Shown in pieces: positions 1 through 6,499 of a DNA stretch of 9,830 nt. This stretch comes from Gallionella sp. UBA4737 (GTDB lineage: Bacteria; Pseudomonadota; Gammaproteobacteria; Burkholderiales; Gallionellaceae): assembly GCA_002403995.1 (NCBI GenBank), contig DHIV01000049.1, positions 8,220 to 18,049 on the forward strand, written 5' to 3'. Position 1 is the first letter of the stretch; every line of letters starts with the position of its first letter. Position numbers and translations under genes: made by a program. The notes beneath the pieces are model-generated. The model had not been told where the DNA came from. It was given only the letters and a program-made list of their open reading frames with translations, and did not search any database.

Positions 1-384
1 TGGTGGACCGCATGGCCTGCCGCCGCGCGCTGGCGCAGGATCCGGACTACGAATTCGTGCTGTCCGAAGCCGAAACCGGCCGGGAGGGGCTGCAACTCGC
101 CCATGCGCAAAAGCCGGACTGCGTGCTGCTCGACTACCGCTTGCCAGACCTGAATGGCCTGGAGTTTCTGGCCGAGTTCAGAAACGATCTGGGCGAGATC
201 CCGGTGCCGGTCCTGATGCTGACCGGCGCAGGCAACGTTTTGGTCGCGGTCGAGGCCATGAAGCATGGCGCGCAGGACTACCTGATCAAGGATGTGAACC
301 GCCAATATCTGGAACTGCTGCCCGCTGTCATTCAGCGCGTGCTGCGCGAGCAGCAGACGCTGATGGAAAAAAAACAGGCGGAAG
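1..384 (+). repeat. Direct repeat copy A (receiver domain duplication)
   Basis: This stretch matches 2169-2552 without gaps (offset 2168). By hand count there are about 20 mismatches, roughly 95% identity. It encodes the receiver of the left kinase. Identity stops sharply after the shared GATGGAAAAAAAACAGG. The left limit is not visible because the window begins inside the repeat. Confidence 0.9.
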
Positions 385-1316
385 CCGAACTGTGGCAACA
401 CCGCTGGCGTCTTGAGGAGCTGGTAGCAAAGCGCACCGATGAACTTGCAGAGGCGAATAAACAACTGCGCCAGGACGTTGCCGAACGTGAGTGTGTTCAA
501 GCAGAACTGACACACGCCAAGGCTGCGGCAGAAAAAGCCAACCTTGCGAAATCGAATTTTATTTCCAGAATGAGCCATGAATTGCGCACCCCGCTCAATG
601 CCATTCTTGGTTTTGCCCAGTTGATAGAAGCCGGCTCTCCTAAGCCTACGCCCACCCAGATGGCAAGGCTCACAGAGATTCTCCATGGAGGATGGTATTT
701 GCTGGAGCTGATAAACGAGATCCTCGATCTCGCGGTGATCGAGTCCGGCACCTTATCGCTGTCGCGAGTACCGGTGTCGCTGATCGATGTCATGCGCGAA
801 TGCCAAGCCATGGTCGAACCTCAGGCGCAACAACGCGACATCACGATAAACTTTCTCCCATTCGATCACACCTGGTTTGTCAGCGCCGATCGGACCCGGC
901 TAAAGCAGGTTTTGATCAACCTGCTGACCAATGCGATCAAATACAACCGCGCACAGGGAACGGTCGAAGTAAAATGCACCTGTACCCCGGAACGCATACG
1001 CATCAACATCAAGGACACCGGTATGGGATTGCCTCTGGAATTGCAGAAGCAGTTATTTCAACCGTTCAATCGCCTCGGGCAAGAGGGCGGCACCGTGGAA
1101 GGGACGGGCATCGGCCTCGTGGTCACCAAGCAACTGGTCGAACTGATGGGCGGCACCATCGGCGTGAAAAGCATCGTCGGCGTGGGCAGCGATTTCCGCT
1201 TCGAACTGAACCGGGACTTTACGTCACAACTTGCTACAGGAGAAAGCAAATCTGAAGAAATCACCCTCCCCGAAAATTTATGTCGGCACGCAACAGCACA
1301 CCCTGCTTTATTTTGA
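1..1316 (+). CDS. REC-histidine kinase (5' end outside window)
   Basis: A sensor-type protein with an N-terminal receiver domain feeding a histidine kinase. Reading starts in frame at base 3. By comparison with its paralogue at 2123, about 16 N-terminal residues, including the acidic pair, lie left of the window, so the GTG at 3 is not the real start. Numbering from base 3: receiver to about residue 118, with phosphoacceptor D44 (LLDYRLP), T74 and K96; coiled-coil linker 120-185; HisKA with the phosphorylated His192 in MSHELRTPLN; HATPase with N310 in the N box, D338TG in G1 and GTGIG (367-371) in G2. All catalytic boxes look intact. There is no membrane segment, so it should be cytoplasmic and be driven by phosphorylation of its receiver. 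The last 20 or so residues (after FRFEL) have no domain look and run through the start of the next gene in another frame. Either that is a natural overlap or this is a hybrid kinase broken by a frameshift. Confidence 0.9.
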   Translation, partial: VDRMACRRALAQDPDYEFVLSEAETGREGLQLAHAQKPDCVLLDYRLPDLNGLEFLAEFRNDLGEIPVPVLMLTGAGNVLVAVEAMKHGAQDYLIKDVNRQYLELLPAVIQRVLREQQTLMEKKQAEAELWQHRWRLEELVAKRTDELAEANKQLRQDVAERECVQAELTHAKAAAEKANLAKSNFISRMSHELRTPLNAILGFAQLIEAGSPKPTPTQMARLTEILHGGWYLLELINEILDLAVIESGTLSLSRVPVSLIDVMRECQAMVEPQAQQRDITINFLPFDHTWFVSADRTRLKQVLINLLTNAIKYNRAQGTVEVKCTCTPERIRINIKDTGMGLPLELQKQLFQPFNRLGQEGGTVEGTGIGLVVTKQLVELMGGTIGVKSIVGVGSDFRFELNRDFTSQLATGESKSEEITLPENLCRHATAHPALF

Positions 1317-1713
1317 AGACAACCCGGCCAATTTGTTACTGGTCAAGGAGTTCATTGAGGCGGATCGTCCCGATATGCGCTTGCTGAGCGCGGATAACGG
1401 CAAACGCGGTATCGAACTGGCGCGCACCCATCTGCCGGATGTGATCCTGATGGATATCGACTTGCCCGATATCAATGGTATCGAAGCTATCGAGATACTA
1501 CTTAAAGATCCGCTGACGGCGCATATTCCTATCGTTGCCCTGAGTGCCAATGCCATGCCCCATGATGTTTTGAAAGGGATGGAGGCAGGATTTTTCCGCT
1601 ATATCTGCAAGCCCTTCGTACTCAATGAATTTATGGGGGTGATCGACGAGGCACTGGAGTTTCGAAAAAGCAGACTAACCAGCACGAATAATACGGAAGG
1701 AACACAAGCATGA
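1231..1713 (+). CDS. Receiver-only response regulator, start uncertain
   Basis: A single CheY/DivK-like receiver of up to 160 residues with no output domain, likely passing phosphate on from the overlapping kinase. Numbering from the TTG at 1231: acidic pair E29/D30 in YFEDN, phosphoacceptor D75 in LMDIDLP, S106 in the Thr/Ser position (ALSAN), and K127 in CKPF. The wording LLYFEDNPANLLLV is typical of C-terminal receivers of hybrid kinases, so the gene may be the detached end of the preceding kinase, separated by a one-base shift. The start is a problem. The TTG at 1231 has no Shine-Dalgarno sequence. The best AGGAG (1238-1242) points instead to a CTG at 1252, which would give a 153-residue protein beginning KKSPSPK after the initiator. 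It overlaps the kinase by 65-86 bases and ends in an ATGA overlap with the next gene. Confidence 0.8.
   Translation: MLQEKANLKKSPSPKIYVGTQQHTLLYFEDNPANLLLVKEFIEADRPDMRLLSADNGKRGIELARTHLPDVILMDIDLPDINGIEAIEILLKDPLTAHIPIVALSANAMPHDVLKGMEAGFFRYICKPFVLNEFMGVIDEALEFRKSRLTSTNNTEGTQA
1238..1242 (+). promoter_or_regulatory. AGGAG ribosome binding site before a CTG codon
   Basis: AGGAG is followed after nine bases by CTG at 1252-1254, in frame with the receiver gene ending at 1713. The spacing is ideal, and no ATG, GTG or TTG lies at that distance in this frame. The site favours initiation at CTG, or at a former ATG changed by one base, over the unsupported TTG at 1231. The same bases also encode Thr-Gly-Glu in the kinase frame, so chance cannot be excluded. 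Confidence 0.4.
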
Positions 1714-2126
1714 AAATCACCAACAAACCCATCCTCTTGGTGGAGGACGATCAAGTGGACGTCATGACGGTCAAGCGCGCCCTGAAGGAGATCCACGTCA
1801 CCAACCCGGTGGTGAATCTGGAAAATGGCGAGGAAGCCCTGAAATACCTCCGTGACCCTAAAAACGCGAAGCCGTGCATCATTCTGCTCGACCTCAACAT
1901 GCCGATCATGAACGGCATCGAGTTCCTGCAGGTGGCGAAGCACGACGCCCAGCTTAAGCGCATCCCGGTGGTCGTGCTGACCACGTCCGAGGAACAACAG
2001 GACAAAGTAAACAGCTTCGACCTGGGGGTGGCCGGCTATATGGCCAAGCCGGTGGATTACCGGCAGTTCGTCGAAGTCATGCGCTCCATCGACGCCTATT
2101 GGACCATCAGCGAGATGCCGCAATGA
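1710..2126 (+). CDS. Rcp1-like single-domain response regulator
   Basis: A 138-residue stand-alone receiver of the type paired with phytochrome-like and other soluble kinases (Rcp1 family). Visible residues: acidic cluster E12-D13-D14 in LVEDDQVD, phosphoacceptor D61 in LLDLNMP, T91 in VLTTS, and K113 in MAKPVD, so it should be phosphorylatable. The stretch between strands 2 and 3 (GEEALKYLRDP, then CIILLDLNMP) and the C-terminal helix plus tail match the longer Rcp1 class rather than CheY. The ATG at 1710 is preceded by GGAAGG (1695-1700) at nine bases and overlaps the previous stop as ATGA. Its own stop overlaps the next start in the same way. With no output domain it is probably a phosphate shuttle or sink between the flanking proteins. 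Its partner was not identified from sequence. Confidence 0.9.
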   Translation: MKITNKPILLVEDDQVDVMTVKRALKEIHVTNPVVNLENGEEALKYLRDPKNAKPCIILLDLNMPIMNGIEFLQVAKHDAQLKRIPVVVLTTSEEQQDKVNSFDLGVAGYMAKPVDYRQFVEVMRSIDAYWTISEMPQ

Positions 2127-3469
2127 CCAAGCCCCCACAGATACGCGTGCTCATCGTCGAGGACGACTTGGTGGACCGCATGGCCTGCCGCCGCGCGCTG
2201 GCGCAGGATCCGGACTACGAATTCGTGCTGTCCGAAGCCGAAACCGGCCGGGAGGGGCTGCAACTCGCCCATGCGCAAAAGCCGGACTGCGTGCTGCTCG
2301 ATTACCACTTGCCGGACCTGAATGGCCTGGAGTTTCTGGCCGAGCTGAGAAACGATCTGGGCGAGATCCCGGTGCCGGTGATGATGCTGACCGGCGCCGA
2401 CAACGCATCGGTCGCGGTCGAGGCCATGAAGCGCGGCGCACAGGACTACCTGGTCAAGGATGTGAACCGCCAATACCTGGAACTGCTGCCCGCTGTCATT
2501 CAGCGCGTGCTGCGCGAGCGGCGGACGCTGATGGAAAAAAAACAGGTGGAAGAAAATCTGATCCAGGCCGAAGCGAAATACCGTTTCCTGGTGGAGCAGA
2601 TTCCCGCAATCACCTACACCACCGCGCTGGATGCGCCGGGTACGCTGCTGTATATCAGCCCGCAGATCAGCCAGCTCGGTTTTTCACCCGAGGAATGGCT
2701 GGCCGACCCGGAAGGGTTGCTCAAGCAGATACACCCGGAAGACCGAACGCTGGTGCGCGCGGAGATCGCGCGCGGCTACGAGAGCGGTGAGCCGCTGCGC
2801 TGCGAATACCGCCTGCTCACCCGTACCGGCAAGGTGCGCTGGTTCCTGAACGAGGCGAGCCTGGTGCGCCACGCATCGGGCGAGCCGCTGTTCCTGCAGG
2901 GCGTTCTGGTCGATATTACCGAGGACAAGGAGGTCGAAGAGGAACTGCATTTGCATCGCCGGCGGCTTGAGGAACTGGTAGCCAATCGCACGATGCAGTT
3001 CGAGAAACAAACCGCGATACTCGAATCGGCCAACGCCAATCTTGCCAGCAAGCTTGGCGCGTGCACACAGGCCGGAAGCGCGCTCAAGAAATACGCCGAT
3101 CAGCTCTCGGACCTCTACCACAACGCCCCCTGCTGTTACCACTCGCTCGATCCGGACAGCGTGTTTGTCCAGATCAACGACACCGGGCTCAACTGGCTTG
3201 GCCGCACACGCGAAGAGGTCGTGGGCAAGATGAGGTTCATCGATCTGCTCACGCCCGCGAGCGGAAAAATCTTCCTGGAAAGCTACCCAAGCTTCAAGGA
3301 ATGCGGCTGGGTGCGTGATCTCCAACTCGAGATCGCGCGCGAGGACGGCACTAGCCTATTCGTGTTGTTGAATGCCACCGCGATCAAGGATGCCGCCGGC
3401 CGCTTCGTGATGAGCCGCTCAATGATGTTCGACATTAGCGACCGCAAGCGTGCCGATCGGACGCTGTGA
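2123..3469 (+). CDS. REC-PAS-PAS protein without an output domain
   Basis: A 448-residue protein: receiver 7-125 (E13/D14/D15, phosphoacceptor D60, T90, K112); PAS 1 about 150-268 of the PAS_3 kind, with HPEDR at 204-208 and a PAC-like end GVLVDITEDKEVEEEL; a coiled-coil spacer about 270-325; PAS 2 about 326-445, beginning LYHNAPCCYHSLD and ending in FDISDRKRADRTL. It stops exactly where a HisKA or GGDEF domain normally begins, so it is either truncated or a sensing and scaffolding protein that acts through partners. The ATG at 2123 is chosen over an in-frame GTG at 2099 because it forms an ATGA overlap with the preceding stop and begins MTKPPQIRVLIVEDD, the natural start of a receiver. Its receiver DNA is nearly identical to that of the kinase at the left edge. 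No kinase domain is seen in any frame between its stop and recQ. Confidence 0.88.
   Translation: MTKPPQIRVLIVEDDLVDRMACRRALAQDPDYEFVLSEAETGREGLQLAHAQKPDCVLLDYHLPDLNGLEFLAELRNDLGEIPVPVMMLTGADNASVAVEAMKRGAQDYLVKDVNRQYLELLPAVIQRVLRERRTLMEKKQVEENLIQAEAKYRFLVEQIPAITYTTALDAPGTLLYISPQISQLGFSPEEWLADPEGLLKQIHPEDRTLVRAEIARGYESGEPLRCEYRLLTRTGKVRWFLNEASLVRHASGEPLFLQGVLVDITEDKEVEEELHLHRRRLEELVANRTMQFEKQTAILESANANLASKLGACTQAGSALKKYADQLSDLYHNAPCCYHSLDPDSVFVQINDTGLNWLGRTREEVVGKMRFIDLLTPASGKIFLESYPSFKECGWVRDLQLEIAREDGTSLFVLLNATAIKDAAGRFVMSRSMMFDISDRKRADRTL
2169..2552 (+). repeat. Direct repeat copy B (receiver domain duplication)
   Basis: The second copy of the receiver-coding repeat, inside the REC-PAS-PAS gene. 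It is in the same orientation as copy A and about 2.17 kb away. Many differences are silent or conservative (for example Tyr-Arg-Leu versus Tyr-His-Leu after the phosphoacceptor), as expected of a recent duplication or of gene conversion under selection. A shorter, weaker match resumes at 387-438 versus about 2942-2992 (LEELVAKRT versus LEELVANRT), beyond the first PAS domain of copy B. Confidence 0.9.
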
Positions 3470-3575
3470 ACGTCCGTGGGACGCGTGCCCGCCGCTGCCG
3501 CTGGATTCAGAGCAGAGGAATGCTCTATCTACGACATCTTTCGCAAAGGCACACTGATCAGCCGGAGGTCATTTA
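3470..3575. other. Short convergent intergenic gap, two small hairpins
   Basis: A gap of 106 bases lies between the ends of the REC-PAS-PAS gene and recQ. It holds two small perfect inverted repeats: CGTCC/GGACG at 3471-3483 with a 3-base loop, and AGAGCA/TGCTCT at 3509-3526 with a 6-base loop. Neither is followed by a T run on either strand, so neither is a convincing intrinsic terminator. They could serve as weak or factor-assisted ends for the two converging transcripts. Confidence 0.35.
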
Positions 3576-5417
3576 TTATTTATTAAAGTGCGCCGCATCT
3601 TTCAGCACACCAAGAAACGCCTCTCCATAGCGCGCCAGCTTGGCCTGCCCGACGCCGCTGACCCGTGCCAGTTCGTCCAGCGTAGCAGGGCGCTGGCTGA
3701 GGATTCCCAGCAGGGTGCTGTCGTGGAAGATGACATAGGGCGGCACGCCTTGTTCGCGGGCGAGTTCCAGGCGTTTGGCTTTAAGTGCGAGCCACAAGGG
3801 ATCGCCGTTCGCTCCGGCGAAAGGTTCGCGTGACTTGGCGGTGCGCTCGGTGCGTTGTGCCTTGCGCTTCACCGGATCGGCATCGCGGCGCAGCCATACG
3901 GATTGCTCGCCGCGCAATATCGGACGCGCGGCCTCGCTGAGTTTCAATCCGCCGTAGGCTTCGATGTCCGATTCCAAGATGCCGCTCGCCACCAGCTGGC
4001 GATACACGCTGCTCCATTGCGCGGCGCTGAGTTCCTTGCCGATACCGAAGGTGGAAAGCGTGTGATGATTGAATTTTTCGACCCGCTCGGTGGTCTTGCC
4101 GATCAGCACGTCGCTCAGATGTCCCGCGCCGAAGCGTTGTCCGGTGCGGTATACACAGGATAGCGCCATTTGCACAGCCTGGGTCGCATCCCATGTGTCC
4201 ACCGGTTCCAGGCAGTTGTCACATGCGCCGCAGTTGCCCGGATGTGCTTCGCCGAAATAGCGCAGCACGGTCTGGTGGCGGCAGGTGGTGGATTCGCAGT
4301 AGCCGAGCAGCGCATCCAATTTTTGCCGCTCCAGGCGCTTGCGTTCTTCGGGCGCTTCGCCGCTGTCGATCATCTGGCGCATAGCCACCACATCGCCCAG
4401 ACCGTAGGCCAGCCAGGCGTTGGCGGGCAAGCCGTCGCGGCCGGCGCGTCCGGTTTCCTGATAGTAGCCCTCCACGCTTTTCGGCAGGTCAAGATGTGCG
4501 ACGAAGCGCACGTTGGGTTTGTCTATGCCCATGCCGAACGCCACTGTCGCGACCATCACCACGCCTTCTTCGCGCAGGAAGCGGCTCTGGTTCTTGCTGC
4601 GTGTCGCGGCATCCAGTCCGGCGTGATAGGGCAGCGCATCCCAGCCGTGCTCTTTCAGCCAGGCGGCGGTTTCATCCACCTTCTTGCGCGACAGGCAATA
4701 CACGATGCCGGCATCGTCGGGATGTTCGCTTTCCAGAAACGCCTGCAATTGCAGCCGGGCATTATTCTTCTGCGTGACGCGATAACGGATATTGGCGCGG
4801 TCGAAGCTGGAGACGAACTGGCGCGCCTGCTCCAGCGCCAGCCGTTCGACGATCTCGCCGCGCGTCGGGGTATCCGCCGTGGCGGTGAGCGCGATGCGCG
4901 GCACATTGGGGAAGCGTTCGTGCAACACGGTCAGCGCGCGGTATTCCGGACGGAAGTCGTGGCCCCATTGCGATACGCAATGCGCCTCGTCGATCGCGAA
5001 CAGCGCGATACCGGGGGTTTCCTGAACCTGTTCCAGCAGAGTGAGAAAGCCGGGCATCAACAGCCGTTCCGGAGCGACGTAGAGCAGGTCGAGATCGCCG
5101 CGCAGCAGTCGGCCTTGCACTTCGCGCGCGGCATCGGCATTGATGCTGGAATTGAGGAAGGCGGCCTTCACCCCGAGCTGGCACAGCGCATCCACCTGAT
5201 CCTGCATCAGCGCGATCAGCGGCGACACCACGATGCCCGCACCCGGACGCAGCAGCGCGGGAATCTGGTAGCACAGCGATTTGCCGCCGCCGGTCGGCAT
5301 CAGCACCAGCGCATCACCGCCAGCAACGACGTGTTCGACTACCGCCTGCTGCTCGTCGCGGAATGAGGAGTAGCCGAACACGTCGTGGAGTATCTGTTGG
5401 GCCGAACGGGATGTCAT
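3576..5417 (-). CDS. recQ: ATP-dependent DNA helicase RecQ
   Basis: A superfamily 2 3'-5' DNA helicase acting in recombination and stalled-fork repair. From the ATG at 5417 it has 613 residues, close to the roughly 610 of E. coli RecQ. In order: motif 0 FGYSSFRDEQQ (14-24); Walker A PTGGGKS with K46; DEAH box D143-E144-A-H; motif III LTATAD (178-182); motif V FGMGIDKP; motif VI QETGRAGRDG (320-329). The zinc module has Cys379, Cys396, Cys399 and Cys402, then a winged helix. A C-terminal HRDC domain covers about 535-605 (PLWLALKAKRLELAREQ to VSGVGQAKLARYG). An upstream in-frame TTG at 5471 would add 18 low-complexity, proline-rich residues. The internal ATG fits the family start better, although neither has a clear Shine-Dalgarno sequence. 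It is convergent with the signalling cluster and divergent from mlaF. All catalytic residues appear intact. Confidence 0.97.
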   Translation of the reverse strand: MTSRSAQQILHDVFGYSSFRDEQQAVVEHVVAGGDALVLMPTGGGKSLCYQIPALLRPGAGIVVSPLIALMQDQVDALCQLGVKAAFLNSSINADAAREVQGRLLRGDLDLLYVAPERLLMPGFLTLLEQVQETPGIALFAIDEAHCVSQWGHDFRPEYRALTVLHERFPNVPRIALTATADTPTRGEIVERLALEQARQFVSSFDRANIRYRVTQKNNARLQLQAFLESEHPDDAGIVYCLSRKKVDETAAWLKEHGWDALPYHAGLDAATRSKNQSRFLREEGVVMVATVAFGMGIDKPNVRFVAHLDLPKSVEGYYQETGRAGRDGLPANAWLAYGLGDVVAMRQMIDSGEAPEERKRLERQKLDALLGYCESTTCRHQTVLRYFGEAHPGNCGACDNCLEPVDTWDATQAVQMALSCVYRTGQRFGAGHLSDVLIGKTTERVEKFNHHTLSTFGIGKELSAAQWSSVYRQLVASGILESDIEAYGGLKLSEAARPILRGEQSVWLRRDADPVKRKAQRTERTAKSREPFAGANGDPLWLALKAKRLELAREQGVPPYVIFHDSTLLGILSQRPATLDELARVSGVGQAKLARYGEAFLGVLKDAAHFNK

Positions 5418-5524
5418 GGGTGATTTAGGTGGCGTAGTTGAAGGGGAGGGGATTACAATTCCGGAATGCAACGGTTCCGATTTTATTGAGCTTTACATAA
5501 TTCATGACGATTGAGAGATTCACC

Positions 5525-5568
5525 GTAGGGCGGGCTATGCCCGCCGCGTCGGGCGGAGCCCGACCTAC
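5525..5568. repeat. Inverted pair of REP-like 21-mers
   Basis: Two 21-base hairpin units face each other with two bases (GC) between them. Unit 1 (5525-5545) starts GTAG and contains the perfect stem GGCGGGC/GCCCGCC with a TAT loop. Unit 2 (5548-5568) ends CTAC and contains the stem GTCGGGC/GCCCGAC with a GGA loop. On the opposite strand unit 2 also starts GTAGG. The GTAG head plus GC-rich palindrome is the known layout of REP elements mobilised by RAYT (TnpA-REP) transposases, and a head-to-head pair is the BIME arrangement. It lies between divergent starts, so a terminator role is unlikely. Family membership is inferred from layout. Confidence 0.75.
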
Positions 5569-5647
5569 AAAATGCCAAGACGCTGTCTTCAATTACGTAA
5601 TCATCAATAATTCAGTGCCGGCATTTTAACGCGCGCAGAGCCGCAGC

Positions 5648-5652
5648 AGGAG
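5648..5652 (+). promoter_or_regulatory. AGGAG site fixing the TTG start of mlaF
   Basis: AGGAG is followed after nine bases by the TTG at 5662. No in-frame ATG occurs before the conserved FAYGKREVL stretch of the protein. The spacing and the match to the expected MlaF N-terminus support initiation at this TTG. Confidence 0.7.
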
Positions 5653-5661
5653 TGAAAGATA

Positions 5662-6471
5662 TTGAGCCAAACGCCGGAAAACATCATCGAGGTTAACGAC
5701 CTTCATTTCGCTTACGGGAAACGGGAGGTGCTCAAAGGCATCAACCTCACCATCCCGCGCGGCAAGATCGTCGCCATCCTCGGCGTCAGCGGATGCGGCA
5801 AGACCACATTGCTGCGCCACTTTGGCGGCCAGTTGAAGCCATCGCGCGGCAGCGTGAAATTCATGGACCAGGTGGTTCACGAACTCAACAACGACGAGCT
5901 GTACAAGATGCGCCTGAAAATGGGCATGATGTTCCAGAAGAGCGGATTGTTCACGGACATGTCCGTCTATGACAATCTGGCCTACCCGATGCGCGAGCAT
6001 ACCGATCTTCCTGAAGAGTTGATCCACGACCTGGTGTTGATGAAGCTGCACGCCGTGGGCTTGCGCAATGCCCGCAACCTGATGCCGGGCGAACTGTCGG
6101 GGGGCATGGAACGCCGCGTCGCGCTGGCGCGGGCGATCGCCACCGATCCCGCGCTGATCATCTACGACGAGCCGTTCGCCGGCCTCGACCCGATTTCGCT
6201 CAACACCATCGCGAACCTGATCCGCAAGCTGAACGATGCGCTAGGCGTGACCTCGGTGATGGTAACCTATGATCTGTCCGAATCGCTCAAGGTAGTCGAT
6301 TATGCGTATTTTCTTAATGACGGCGTCGTGGTTGCAGAAGGCGACGTAGAGGAGATAACCAGCTCGAAAGACCCGTTTGTCCGGCAGTTCGTCGATGCCA
6401 AGCCGGACGGCCCGATCGCCTTTCAATACCCCAGCAAACCGTATGCGGAAGATCTGGAAATCAATAAGTAG
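5662..6471 (+). CDS. mlaF: MlaF-like phospholipid ABC transporter ATPase
   Basis: The ATP-binding subunit of an MlaFEDB-type inner-membrane complex, which moves phospholipids between the inner and outer membranes of Gram-negative bacteria. It is 269 residues, the usual length. Visible: Walker A GVSGCGKTT (41-49, Lys47); Q-loop MMFQKSGLF (89-97); ABC signature LSGGMERR (145-152); Walker B LIIYDE (165-170) with the D-loop GLDP. The MlaF-style C-terminal tail DGPIAFQYPSKPYAEDL suits the role of binding the neighbouring ATPase subunit. Oddity: the H-loop reads VMVTYDLSES with Tyr203 (TAT, 6268-6270) where the family has the switch histidine in THD or SHD. One base change (CAT to TAT) would explain it, and hydrolysis could be impaired. 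Start is TTG with a good AGGAG. mlaE, mlaD, mlaC and mlaB do not follow. The next gene, 28 bases away, belongs to the YqgE family. Confidence 0.9.
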   Translation: MSQTPENIIEVNDLHFAYGKREVLKGINLTIPRGKIVAILGVSGCGKTTLLRHFGGQLKPSRGSVKFMDQVVHELNNDELYKMRLKMGMMFQKSGLFTDMSVYDNLAYPMREHTDLPEELIHDLVLMKLHAVGLRNARNLMPGELSGGMERRVALARAIATDPALIIYDEPFAGLDPISLNTIANLIRKLNDALGVTSVMVTYDLSESLKVVDYAYFLNDGVVVAEGDVEEITSSKDPFVRQFVDAKPDGPIAFQYPSKPYAEDLEINK

Positions 6472-6499
6472 TTTGTTCTTAGCCAACCAAAACCAAACA

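Larger units (their letters stand above)
5418..5661. promoter_or_regulatory. Divergent recQ/mlaF intergenic region
   Basis: About 240 bases lie between the diverging recQ and mlaF starts and should carry both promoters. No -35/-10 pair good enough to place was found on either strand. Besides the REP pair at 5525-5568, there is a perfect 10-base palindrome, ATTACGTAAT, at 5592-5601, which could be a regulator site or chance. The part next to recQ may encode a short N-terminal extension of RecQ if the TTG at 5471 is used. Confidence 0.4.

Noticed and set aside
692..1255. A 187-codon + strand frame inside the histidine kinase.
   Set aside because: It overlaps the intact HisKA and HATPase coding frame, and its Arg/His-rich translation has no domain features.
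3509..3526. An AGAGCA/TGCTCT hairpin as a terminator for the converging genes.
   Set aside because: The stem is short and no T run follows on either strand.
4170..5366. A 398-codon open frame on the + strand opposite recQ.
   Set aside because: It lies entirely antisense to a complete RecQ with all motifs and has a low-complexity, His/Ala/Gln-rich translation. It is a shadow frame of a GC-rich gene.
5399..5471. The TTG at 5471 as the start of RecQ.
   Set aside because: It would add a proline/serine-rich 18-residue leader not expected in the family, and no Shine-Dalgarno sequence supports it. The ATG at 5417 gives the usual N-terminus and length.
5525..5568. Reading the GC-rich double hairpin as an intrinsic terminator.
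   Set aside because: It sits between divergent gene starts, has no T tract, and has the GTAG-headed paired layout of REP elements.
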